From Pseudomonadota bacterium (GTDB lineage Bacteria; Pseudomonadota; Alphaproteobacteria; Rhizobiales; Devosiaceae), in the NCBI GenBank assembly GCA_023431205.1, contig JAEYXQ010000146.1, forward strand, positions 1 to 18,336: DNA of 18,336 nucleotides, given 5' to 3'. The notes beneath the pieces were generated by a model. That model was not told the DNA's origin and searched no databases. It worked only from the letters and a program-made list of their open reading frames with translations. The position numbers and the translations under genes were made by a program. Position 1 is the stretch's first letter. The number at the start of each line of letters is the position of its first letter. This document shows, piece by piece, positions 1 through 6,189 of the stretch.

Positions 1-483
1 CTCTATGACGTCAAGGCGCTGCGCGACCTCAGGTCCACCGCACGCGAGGCGGCCCATCCCCATCTTGTGGAGACCATGGTGATGCTGGTGGAGGAGCGGC
101 TGGGGCACCGGCTGACCGGAGCGGTGGAGGATGCCAAGATCGCGCTGTCCTCGGCCGCGGCGGTGGATTTCCGTTTCGATGTCCGTGACCGGCGCATCGC
201 AGTGACGATCACGGCGGCCGAATTAGGCGCCGCCCTGGCCGAGCCGATCCGGCGGCTCGAGGCCACCGTGGAGGAGACACTGCGCCGCGCCGGCGTCGCG
301 CGCGAGGCGGTGGACAGCCTGATCCTCACCGGCGGATCGACCCTGGTTCCGGCGGTCGCCGAGCGGCTGCGGGCGCTGTTTCCGGAGGCCGAACTGGTGC
401 GGACGGACGTGCTGGGCAGCGTGGGGCTCGGGCTGACGCTTGAGGCTGAGCGGGTGTTCGGCCCCGCTAGTGCCGCTCGATAA
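1..483 (+). CDS. YegD-like Hsp70-family chaperone, C-terminal part (5' end outside window)
   Basis: Open from the first base in frame 1, this gives 160 residues of a longer protein. The run LILTGGSTLVPAV followed by a GSVGLGL stretch matches the end of the actin-like ATPase domain of Hsp70 proteins, where the GG(S/T) turn contacts the nucleotide. The protein stops soon after that point and has no DnaK-type substrate-binding domain. That shape fits the YegD-like branch, whose clients are not well defined. It should act in the cytoplasm as an ATP-dependent chaperone or an ATPase of unknown role. The 3' end overlaps the convergent TetR gene by 17 bp. The Hsp70/actin-like assignment is firm; the YegD subfamily is inferred from the short C-terminus and its similarity to YegD endings. 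Confidence 0.8.
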   Translation, partial: LYDVKALRDLRSTAREAAHPHLVETMVMLVEERLGHRLTGAVEDAKIALSSAAAVDFRFDVRDRRIAVTITAAELGAALAEPIRRLEATVEETLRRAGVAREAVDSLILTGGSTLVPAVAERLRALFPEAELVRTDVLGSVGLGLTLEAERVFGPASAAR

Positions 484-1030
484 TCTCGGTGACCAGCGCT
501 TCGATGTCCTCGCCCGCTTCGATGGCGATCTGACCGTCGAGCAGCAGCACCGCCAGGCCATGAACCCGCGCCCACGCCGCCAGCGCCGCCACGCGGTTGG
601 CGCGGACATCGCCGCTGATCACGTGCCCCAGGGTCCGGAACGCTGCATCCGCGGCCATGCGCAGACCGGGCAGCTTGTCGCGCTTGAGCTGCGGCGAGAA
701 CATCAGGCGGAAGAGATTGGGGTGGTCGAGCGCGAACTTGACATAGGTGCGCCCCATGGCCGTAGCCGGAGCCAGCGTATCTGCCGCGGCCACGGCCTCC
801 ATGGCCTCGGTGAAACGCCGGTAGCCGGTGACGGCCAGCGCCTCCAGCAGCGCTGCGCGGCTGGCGAAATGCCGGTATGGCGCCGCCGGGGACACCCCCA
901 CTGCCCGGGCCAGATCCCGCAACCCCAGCCCCGCTTCCCCGTCCCGCTCCAGCAGCACCAGCGCTGCTTCAAGCAGGGCCTGACGCAGGTTGCCATGGTG
1001 ATAGGGTGCGTTGGTAGTGGATGTTGACAT
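467..1030 (-). CDS. TetR/AcrR-family transcriptional regulator with WHG-type C-terminal domain
   Basis: The 187-residue product has a TetR N-terminal DNA-binding domain at about residues 10-60, beginning YHHGNLRQALLEAA. The helix-turn-helix runs through LRDLARAVGVSPAAPYRHF, with the usual Y-x-H-F recognition-helix ending. The C-terminal ligand/dimer domain carries WARVHGLAVLLLDG, the motif of the WHG subgroup. It most likely represses its own gene and the divergent DUF2214 gene, because an inverted repeat lies in the 58 bp between them. The ligand cannot be read from the sequence. The ATG at 1028-1030 is the only sensible start for the YHHGNLR end, although I see no good ribosome-binding site before it. 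The 3' end overlaps the Hsp70 gene. Confidence 0.9.
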   Translation of the reverse strand: MSTSTTNAPYHHGNLRQALLEAALVLLERDGEAGLGLRDLARAVGVSPAAPYRHFASRAALLEALAVTGYRRFTEAMEAVAAADTLAPATAMGRTYVKFALDHPNLFRLMFSPQLKRDKLPGLRMAADAAFRTLGHVISGDVRANRVAALAAWARVHGLAVLLLDGQIAIEAGEDIEALVTEIIERH

Positions 1031-1070
1031 TGTTCACATGGCGTGTTGAGGATGTGAGCACTGATTACAT
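1022..1070. promoter_or_regulatory. Candidate TetR operator between the divergent TetR and DUF2214 genes
   Basis: TGTTCACAT at 1031-1039 faces ATGTGAGCA at 1052-1060. This is an inverted repeat matching at 8 of 9 positions with a 12-bp spacer. Related half-sites flank it: TGTTGACAT at 1022-1030, overlapping the regulator's start codon, and TGATTACAT at 1062-1070. A perfect -35-like TTGACA lies at 1024-1029 reading toward DUF2214, but the -10 that would go with it is weak. Autoregulation from such a site is common for divergent TetR genes; binding here is inferred. Confidence 0.5.
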
Positions 1071-1088
1071 GCTTGCGGGAGGCTGGCA

Positions 1089-1529
1089 ATGGACTGGGAT
1101 CTGGTTCTGGCCGGGGCGCACCACCTGGCGGTGTTTTCCCTCGTAGCGGTTTTCGCCGCCGAGTTCGCGCTGCTGCGCCCCGGCCTCGGCGGCGAGCGGT
1201 TGCGGCAGCTGGCGCGTCTGGATGCCACCTACGGGGCGGCGGCCACGCTGGTGATCCTGGTCGGCATTGCCCGGGTGATATCCGGCGACATGGGCTGGCA
1301 GTACTATGTCGGCAACACCGCCTTCTGGGCCAAGATGACGGCGTTCGGGGTGATGGGTGCCCTGACCGTACCCCCAACCCTCGCCATTCGCCGCTGGCTC
1401 AAGCGCGGCAGCGAGGCGCCTCCGGCGAACGAACTCGCCGGCGCCCGCCGCTATCTGCATCTGCAGGCGGCAGTGCTGGTGCTGATCCCGTTGTTTGCAG
1501 CGGCGATGGCGCGCGGCTACGGCAGCTAG
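1089..1529 (+). CDS. DUF2214-family integral membrane protein
   Basis: This 146-residue protein is mostly hydrophobic, with about four membrane segments near residues 5-28, 45-65, 80-100 and 122-142. The pattern of an early HHLAVF, a central GDMGWQYYVGNTAFWAKM and a late YLHLQAAVLVLIPLFAA resembles the uncharacterised DUF2214 family. No catalytic motif is visible, and I assign no function beyond an inner-membrane protein. The ATG at 1089 has a good ribosome-binding site (GGGAGG at 1077-1082). It is divergent from the TetR gene and probably its target, so it may have a role in export or stress response at the membrane; that is speculation. Its stop overlaps the convergent nth stop by 4 bp. Confidence 0.75.
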   Translation: MDWDLVLAGAHHLAVFSLVAVFAAEFALLRPGLGGERLRQLARLDATYGAAATLVILVGIARVISGDMGWQYYVGNTAFWAKMTAFGVMGALTVPPTLAIRRWLKRGSEAPPANELAGARRYLHLQAAVLVLIPLFAAAMARGYGS

Positions 1530-2200
1530 GCGGCGTCGGGCGCGGGAGTCTTGGGCTGGTAGCGGCACCATTTGCGGATCGGGCAGCGCCAGCATTCCGG
1601 CCGGCGCGCCTTGCAGATGTAGCGGCCATGCAGGATCAGCCAGTGATGGGCACGGAGCATGAACCGCTCCGGCACCACCTGGAGCAGGATCTGCTCCACC
1701 GCCAGAGGGTTATCGGCAACGGCAAGGCCGGTGCGGTTTCCGACGCGGAACAGATGCGTGTCCACCGCGATCGTCGGCTGCTTGAACCAGATGTTCAGCA
1801 CCACGTTGGCGGTCTTCCGTCCGACACCAGGCAAGGCCTCCAGCGCCTCCCGGTCCCCCGGCACGTCGCCGCCGTGACGCTCCAGCAGCTGCTGGCTCAG
1901 GGCAAGCACGTTCTTGGCCTTGTTGCGGAACAGGCCGATGGTCTTGATCTCGGACTCGATGCCCTCGAGGCCGAGTGCCACCATCGCCGCCGGTGATGGC
2001 GCCAGCTGGAACAATCGCTTGGTCGCCTTGTTCACACCAGCGTCGGTGGCCTGCGCCGACAGCACCACCGCCACCAGCAGGGTGAAGGCGTTGATGTAGT
2101 CGAGCTCCCCCTTCGGCTCGGGCTCGATCTCGTGAAAACGGGCAAAAATCGCCTCAACGTCGGCAGGCGGCAGGGATTTCACTTTTTTGGCAGCGGGCAT
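1526..2200 (-). CDS. nth: Endonuclease III, DNA glycosylase/AP lyase with [4Fe-4S] cluster
   Basis: This base-excision repair enzyme removes oxidised pyrimidines and cleaves the abasic site. The 224-residue protein is close to the family length. The helix-hairpin-helix motif LPGVGRKTA (residues 123-131) carries the catalytic lysine K129. The catalytic aspartate is D147 in the VDTH motif. The iron-sulfur loop is complete, with C196, C203, C206 and C212 in the C-x6-C-x2-C-x5-C spacing. An N-terminal basic stretch of about 20 residues precedes the conserved core. The gene diverges from the DUF2244 gene over 47 bp, and a second DNA-repair gene lies two genes further on. The ATG at 2198-2200 gives the usual N-terminus. 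Confidence 0.97.
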   Translation of the reverse strand: MPAAKKVKSLPPADVEAIFARFHEIEPEPKGELDYINAFTLLVAVVLSAQATDAGVNKATKRLFQLAPSPAAMVALGLEGIESEIKTIGLFRNKAKNVLALSQQLLERHGGDVPGDREALEALPGVGRKTANVVLNIWFKQPTIAVDTHLFRVGNRTGLAVADNPLAVEQILLQVVPERFMLRAHHWLILHGRYICKARRPECWRCPIRKWCRYQPKTPAPDAA

Positions 2201-2222
2201 TCTCAGAGCCTCGATTCTGGGC

Positions 2223-2228
2223 CTATAG
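2223..2228. promoter_or_regulatory. Symmetric -10-like CTATAG between nth and the DUF2244 gene
   Basis: The 47-bp divergent gap contains the self-complementary hexamer CTATAG. It could serve as a -10 element on either strand, since alphaproteobacterial housekeeping promoters favour CTATAT-like -10 boxes. I could not find a convincing -35 on either side at a 16-18 bp distance, so the call is weak. Confidence 0.25.
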
Positions 2229-2247
2229 TTAGCGCGAAGAGACCACC

Positions 2248-2727
2248 ATGCCCATGCAAGTCACCAAGACCACGCCGCTGTTTGCTGCGGCATTGCGGCC
2301 AGAAGCCACCCTGCGCGCCACCGGCGGCTGGGTGGCGCTTGCGGTTGCGGCGGTGGTGGGGGCGCCGATTCTGGTGGCGGTGCCGGAGTTTGCCCTTCCC
2401 GGCGTTGCGGCGTTCGGGCTTGCCGGCGGCGGCCTCGCAGGACTGAGCGTGCGGCATGCCCGACGGCGCAAGCTCGTCGAGCAGGTGACCTTGTGGCAGG
2501 ACCAGCTCGAAATCAGCGCGACGGACGCGGCCGGCAACCGGAGGCTGCTCCGGTTCGAACCGCAGGCCGTGCGCCTGGTGCTGGAGCGCGACGAGAACGA
2601 GCGGACCCAGGCCATCCGCCTGCGCGCGCCGGGCGAGACAGTGGAAATCGGCGCCTTCCTCAGCAGCGACGACAAGGCAAGCTTTGCCAAGGCGTTCGGG
2701 TCCGCCCTGCGCCGGGCCCGTCGCTAA
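2248..2727 (+). CDS. DUF2244-family membrane protein
   Basis: This 159-residue protein has two closely spaced hydrophobic segments (about residues 26-46 and 48-66). They are followed by a basic turn (RHARRRK) and a soluble C-terminal half rich in beta-type sequence, with LWQDQLEIS near its start. This architecture matches DUF2244, an uncharacterised family of alphaproteobacterial inner-membrane proteins whose soluble part resembles a PH-like domain. No enzymatic residues are apparent. It diverges from nth and lies 85 bp upstream of the Ada-like gene on the same strand, so it may share a transcript with that gene. A second in-frame ATG at 2254 is an equally possible start. Confidence 0.75.
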   Translation: MPMQVTKTTPLFAAALRPEATLRATGGWVALAVAAVVGAPILVAVPEFALPGVAAFGLAGGGLAGLSVRHARRRKLVEQVTLWQDQLEISATDAAGNRRLLRFEPQAVRLVLERDENERTQAIRLRAPGETVEIGAFLSSDDKASFAKAFGSALRRARR

Positions 2728-2812
2728 CACTGCCGGCTGCGTCAAAAGCGGGTCGCCCCCGTCTGCTCCGGGCACTAGAGCGGGGTTCGTTTCACGTTTC
2801 GGTGGTGCTGCC

Positions 2813-3679
2813 ATGAACCAGATGACCGCGCTCTCCCCTGCGGACGACTACGACACCGTCCGCCTTGCCATCGAGCAGCTCTCCTCCGGCGGCGAGACAA
2901 CCGATGTCAGCAGCCTCGCCCGTTCACTGGGGCTGAGCGAACGGCAGTTGACGGACCTGTTCCGGCGCTGGTGCGGCCTCAGCCCCAAGAGCTTTGCCCA
3001 GGCGGTGGCGCTGGACCACGCCAAGGCCCTGCTACGGGCCAACGCCAATGTGCTGGACACCGCATATGAGGTCGGCCTCTCCGGACCCTCGCGCCTGCAC
3101 GACCTGTTCGTGACCTACGAGGCGATGCCTCCGGGTGCTTTCCGCACAGGCGGGGCCGGCGTCGAGACGGTGTGGGGCGCCGCACCCTCGCCGTTCGGCA
3201 CGGCCGTGGCAACCGCCACTGAATACGGTCTATCGGGGCTCGGCTTTGCCGATGCGAACACCTCGATCGAGCAGGCGTTCGAGGACCTGGCGCGGCGCTG
3301 GCCCAGTGCGCGCTTCCGTCGCGACGATGCGCGCATCGCGCCCATTGTGGCGCATGTGTTCGATCCCGGCCGCTGGTCGGCCGAGCGGCCGGTTCGCGTG
3401 GTGCTGATCGGCACTGATTTCGAGGTGCGGGTCTGGGAGACGCTGCTGAAGATTCCGGTCGGGCAGGCGACCACCTACCAGCAGGTGGCCAGCCATATCG
3501 GCCGCCCCACCGCCAGTCGCGCAGTGGGTGCCTCCGTCGGCAAGAACCCGATCAGCTTCGTGGTGCCCTGCCATCGGGTGGTGGGCACCTCCGGCGCCCT
3601 GACCGGATACCACTGGGGCGTGCCGCGCAAGCGCGCCATCCTGGGCTGGGAAGCCGGAGTGATTTCGGCCGCCCACTGA
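2813..3679 (+). CDS. AraC-type HTH fused to O6-methylguanine-DNA methyltransferase (Ada-like, no N-terminal zinc domain)
   Basis: The 288-residue protein has two parts. Residues about 10-112 form an AraC/XylS helix-turn-helix pair (LARSLGLSERQLTDLFRRW and a second HTH ending LHDLFVTYEAMPPGAFR). Residues about 125-283 are a methylated-DNA-protein cysteine methyltransferase with the acceptor motif PCHRV, where C253 takes the alkyl group irreversibly, and the family run SRAVGASVGKNP. The Cys-rich Me-phosphotriester sensor domain of E. coli Ada is absent, so this is not a full Ada. It should repair O6-alkylguanine; whether it also activates genes is unknown. The frame stays open upstream to 2684, but those 43 residues are low-complexity and overlap the DUF2244 gene. 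I therefore chose the ATG at 2813, with 2822 as an alternative. Confidence 0.92.
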   Translation: MNQMTALSPADDYDTVRLAIEQLSSGGETTDVSSLARSLGLSERQLTDLFRRWCGLSPKSFAQAVALDHAKALLRANANVLDTAYEVGLSGPSRLHDLFVTYEAMPPGAFRTGGAGVETVWGAAPSPFGTAVATATEYGLSGLGFADANTSIEQAFEDLARRWPSARFRRDDARIAPIVAHVFDPGRWSAERPVRVVLIGTDFEVRVWETLLKIPVGQATTYQQVASHIGRPTASRAVGASVGKNPISFVVPCHRVVGTSGALTGYHWGVPRKRAILGWEAGVISAAH

Positions 3680-3706
3680 GGCGCTGTTCCACGTGAATCG
3701 GTGCGA

Positions 3707-3722
3707 GGCGGCCGAAGCCGCC
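3707..3722 (-). terminator. TTCG-tetraloop hairpin just after gpmA
   Basis: Read on the minus strand, GGCGGC-TTCG-GCCGCC forms a perfect 6-bp GC stem with the very stable UUCG loop, starting 13 nt past the gpmA stop. No T-run follows, so it may be a weak terminator or a structure that protects the 3' end of the mRNA. On the plus strand it is also 27 bp downstream of the methyltransferase gene and could act for both convergent genes. Confidence 0.5.
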
Positions 3723-3735
3723 CCCCAATCCTCGA

Positions 3736-4350
3736 TCAGAGCACCACGGTTTCGACCAGCTTGCCGTCCGGACCAATCTTGTAGACGGTCGGCTCGCCGG
3801 TAGCGATTTCGCGAGCAAGGATCTGGTCGGAGGTCAGGCCTTCGATCGCCATGACCAGCGCCCGCAAGGAGTTGCCGTGGGCGGCAACAAGCACGGTCTT
3901 GCCGGCCTTGAGCGCGGGGAGGATCTCGCGCTCGTAATAGGGCAGCGTGCGGGCCGCGGTGTCCTTGAGCGACTCGCCGCCCGGAGGAGGCACGTCATAA
4001 GAGCGGCGCCAGACATGGACCTGTTCCTCGCCCCATTTGGCGCGGGCATCATCCTTGTTGAGACCGGAAAGGTCGCCATAGTCGCGTTCATTGAGCGCGG
4101 TGTGCCGCACGATGGTGACGTCGACGATGCCCATCTCCTCGAGCATCAGGTCGAGCGTGTGCTGCGCCCGGCGAAGCGCCGAGGTGTAGTAGAGGTCGGG
4201 CACGATGCCGGCGGCCTTGAGCTTCTTGCCGGTGGCGCGCGCTTCCTCGATGCCCTTTTCGGTCAGGTCCGGGTTGCGCCAGCCGGTGAACAGGTTCTTG
4301 AGGTTCCATTCGCTCTGGCCGTGGCGAACCAGGATCAGGGTGCCGGTCAT
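3736..4350 (-). CDS. gpmA: 2,3-bisphosphoglycerate-dependent phosphoglycerate mutase
   Basis: This cytoplasmic enzyme interconverts 3- and 2-phosphoglycerate in glycolysis and gluconeogenesis. The 204-residue protein opens with the phosphohistidine signature LVRHGQSEWN, where H10 is the nucleophile. It has the family's substrate-loop sequence FTGWRNPDLTEKG, the acid residue E88 in LNERDYGDL, and the second histidine H158 in AAHGNS. It is shorter than the roughly 250-residue E. coli enzyme, as is usual in alphaproteobacteria: the segment between RRSYDVPPP and GGESLKD is shortened. Its ATG overlaps the EVE gene stop as ATGA, so it is translated as the last gene of dapB-EVE-gpmA. A stable hairpin follows the stop. 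Confidence 0.96.
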   Translation of the reverse strand: MTGTLILVRHGQSEWNLKNLFTGWRNPDLTEKGIEEARATGKKLKAAGIVPDLYYTSALRRAQHTLDLMLEEMGIVDVTIVRHTALNERDYGDLSGLNKDDARAKWGEEQVHVWRRSYDVPPPGGESLKDTAARTLPYYEREILPALKAGKTVLVAAHGNSLRALVMAIEGLTSDQILAREIATGEPTVYKIGPDGKLVETVVL

Positions 4351-4799
4351 TCTTGGTCTCCGAAGGTAATGTAGGCGCCAACGCCAGCGGCCTCGGCGAT
4401 AAGGGTGAAATCGTGCTGGCTGACGCCGAACAGCGACTTGCGGAAGTACATGCCCCAGTGCGTGCGGTCGGTCACGAAACTGAACAGGTCGAGCAGCGGA
4501 TAGATATCAACCTCGGCCGCATCGAGATATTCGGCGCGGCGCATCCAGGTATCCTCGACGCCCATGATCGGGCTCGGCTCCGGCTCGCCCGGCGCAATGC
4601 GGCCAACGGCGGTGAAGCGCCGCACCGGTTCCTTGCCGTCCAGTGTCTCGGCCGGCGAGTAGTAGGCGAACCAGTCACCCGGCTGGGTGCGTTTGACGGC
4701 AGCATGGGTGCCATGGGCAAACATCACGAAGCCCTCGGCCTTGCCCCGGGCGACATGGGCGCGGGCGGCGACACCGATCCAGAAGCCCGGTATCACCAT
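4347..4799 (-). CDS. EVE-domain (UPF0310-type, PUA-like) protein
   Basis: This 150-residue single-domain protein starts WIGVAARAHVARGKAEGF and contains GDWFAYYSPAE and RRFTAVGRI, the typical line of the EVE/UPF0310 family. EVE domains share the PUA-like fold with YTH domains, and characterised members bind modified bases in DNA or RNA. The ligand of this stand-alone protein is unknown. The reading frame continues far upstream over dapB, but the ATG at 4797-4799 lies 2 bp after the dapB stop and gives the standard N-terminus. The downstream end overlaps gpmA by 4 bp. Being locked between a lysine-pathway gene and a glycolytic gene does not suggest a role, and co-transcription may simply keep its expression constitutive. 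Confidence 0.88.
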   Translation of the reverse strand: MVIPGFWIGVAARAHVARGKAEGFVMFAHGTHAAVKRTQPGDWFAYYSPAETLDGKEPVRRFTAVGRIAPGEPEPSPIMGVEDTWMRRAEYLDAAEVDIYPLLDLFSFVTDRTHWGMYFRKSLFGVSQHDFTLIAEAAGVGAYITFGDQE

Positions 4800-4801
4800 C
4801 G

Positions 4802-5605
4802 CTAGAGCCCGAGCACGTCGGCCATGGAGTAGATCCCGGCTGGTTGCGCCGCCGCCCACAACGCGGCGCGGATGGCGCCATTGGCATAGATGGTGCGGTC
4901 CTGCGCCCGGTGCGTCAATTCGATGCGCTCGGAATGGCCGGCAAGAATGACGCTGTGATCGCCGATGACATTGCCGCCGCGCAGGGTGGCAAAGCCGATG
5001 GTGCCGGCCTCGCGCGCCCCGGTGTGGCCGTCGCGGACCTTGACCCACTTGTCCTTGAGGGAAAGGTGCCGCCCGCGCGCCGCCGCCTCGCCCAGCATCA
5101 GCGCCGTGCCGGAGGGCGCATCGACCTTCTGATTGTGGTGCATCTCGAGGATTTCGACGTCGAAGTCGGACAGCGCCGCCGCCGCCTTTTCGACCAGCGC
5201 CGCCAGCGCCACCATGCCCGGCGAGAAGTTGCCGGACTTGACGATGCGTGCGCCGGCCACTGCTGCGGCGGCGATCGCCGCCTCGTCGGCATCGGAGAAG
5301 CCGGTGGTGCCGATGACGTGGATGAGCTTGCGGGCACCCGCCGCAGCGGCAAGTTCCACGCTGGCTGCGGGAGCGGTGAAGTCGATGATGGCGTCGGCGC
5401 CGTCCAAGGCCTGCTCGACCTCGCTGGTCACGGCCACGCCGAGCGGCTCGAGACCGGCAAGGATGCCGGCATCGCGGCCGATGGTGGTGCCGGGGCGATC
5501 CAGCGCGCCCACCAGCTGCAACTGCGGGGCGGCAGCCACCGCCCGCAGGTTGGCCTGGCCCATGCGCCCGCCGGCTCCCGCGATCACCACCTTCAGCCGA
5601 TCCAT
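4802..5605 (-). CDS. dapB: 4-hydroxy-tetrahydrodipicolinate reductase
   Basis: This enzyme reduces 4-hydroxy-tetrahydrodipicolinate with NAD(P)H, the second step of the diaminopimelate/lysine branch that also supplies the peptidoglycan cross-linker. The 267-residue protein has the Rossmann glycine motif GAGGRMG (residues 10-16), the IDFTAP and GTTGFS nucleotide-site segments, and the catalytic EMHHNQKVDAPSGTAL run with H156, H157 and K160. Its length is normal for the family. It is first in a three-gene minus-strand unit with the EVE gene and gpmA, and diverges from the VOC gene across 118 bp. A promoter-like pair lies 25-53 bp before its ATG (separate entry). Confidence 0.97.
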   Translation of the reverse strand: MDRLKVVIAGAGGRMGQANLRAVAAAPQLQLVGALDRPGTTIGRDAGILAGLEPLGVAVTSEVEQALDGADAIIDFTAPAASVELAAAAGARKLIHVIGTTGFSDADEAAIAAAAVAGARIVKSGNFSPGMVALAALVEKAAAALSDFDVEILEMHHNQKVDAPSGTALMLGEAAARGRHLSLKDKWVKVRDGHTGAREAGTIGFATLRGGNVIGDHSVILAGHSERIELTHRAQDRTIYANGAIRAALWAAAQPAGIYSMADVLGL

Positions 5606-5629
5606 GCCACCTCTCCCGTTTCGCCCCGG

Positions 5630-5658
5630 CTATAGCAGCGCGGCTTGCCGCAGCCAAC
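5630..5658 (-). promoter_or_regulatory. Putative dapB promoter
   Basis: On the minus strand GTTGGC (5658-5653) is followed after exactly 17 bp by CTATAG (5635-5630). Compared with the alphaproteobacterial housekeeping consensus CTTGAC-N17-CTATAT this matches 4 of 6 and 5 of 6 positions. Transcription would begin about 15-20 nt before the dapB ATG. Confidence 0.45.
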
Positions 5659-5723
5659 CGCGATGGCCTTTGCTGCAGGACATGCTACGATTCGCTTTCC
5701 CGAGGCTCAGCCCCAGAGAGGCC

Positions 5724-6074
5724 ATGACCATCACCAATGCCCTCGCCGGCATCGCGGTGGAAGACATCGCCGAAGCCACCGACTTCTACGAACGCCTGTT
5801 CGGCCGTGACCCCGATGCCCGTCCGATGAAGGATGTGGCCGAATGGAAGCTACCCGGCGGCGGCTGGGTGCAGGTCCACACCGACGGCGACCGTGCCGGC
5901 GCTTCGGTGCTGACCCTGGTGGTCGACGACCTCGCCGAAGAGCTCGGCCGGCTGGCGCTGCACGGGCTGATGCCGGTGTCCAAATCGGTCGGCGACTTCT
6001 TCAAGACCGCCAAGTTCCGCGACCCGGACGGGAACACGGTCACCCTGACGCAGCCGCAGGCAGGGACTTATTAG
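5724..6074 (+). CDS. VOC-fold (glyoxalase/bleomycin-resistance superfamily) protein
   Basis: This 116-residue single-domain protein has the two-module VOC layout. An N-terminal strand and helix (GIAVEDIAEATDFYERLFG) precede a C-terminal half ending KFRDPDGNTVTLTQP, the characteristic closing strand. A conventional metal-binding histidine is not obvious at the first strand, which reads AVED, and the final strand lacks the usual glutamate (TVTLTQ). It may therefore be a non-enzymatic binding member rather than a glyoxalase. Substrate unknown. The frame is open far upstream across dapB, but the ATG at 5724 has a good ribosome-binding site (AGAGAGG) and gives the normal domain start. It stands alone, divergent from dapB and convergent with coaA, with a palindromic repeat after it. 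Confidence 0.85.
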   Translation: MTITNALAGIAVEDIAEATDFYERLFGRDPDARPMKDVAEWKLPGGGWVQVHTDGDRAGASVLTLVVDDLAEELGRLALHGLMPVSKSVGDFFKTAKFRDPDGNTVTLTQPQAGTY

Positions 6075-6089
6075 CGAAGGTCGGGTTTT

Positions 6090-6180
6090 CGTAGACCTCA
6101 TCCTGAGCCCGTCGAAGGACGAGGTCGGTGACGCCGTGGCCGCGACCTCGTGGTTCGACAAGCTCACCATGAGGTCTACG
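6090..6180. repeat. Dispersed long palindrome, family 1, copy 1
   Basis: Two 38-bp arms (6090-6127 and 6143-6180) form an inverted repeat matching at 32 of 38 positions around a 15-bp loop (6128-6142). The left arm contains CCTGAGCCCGTCGAAGGACG and the right arm TGGTTCGACAAGCTCACC. A second copy lies at 16862-16952. Each sits between the 3' ends of convergent genes, here the VOC gene and coaA. Elements with this CTGAGC-TTGTCGAA core are scattered through many alphaproteobacterial genomes. The palindrome could form a long RNA hairpin on either strand and help to terminate both transcripts. Confidence 0.85.
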
Positions 6181-6189
6181 GGGGTACAC

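Noticed and set aside
4800..5657. Upstream extension of the EVE-domain reading frame over dapB
   Set aside because: The extension translates to an Arg/Gly/His-rich shadow of dapB. The ATG at 4799 gives the exact EVE start just after the dapB stop.
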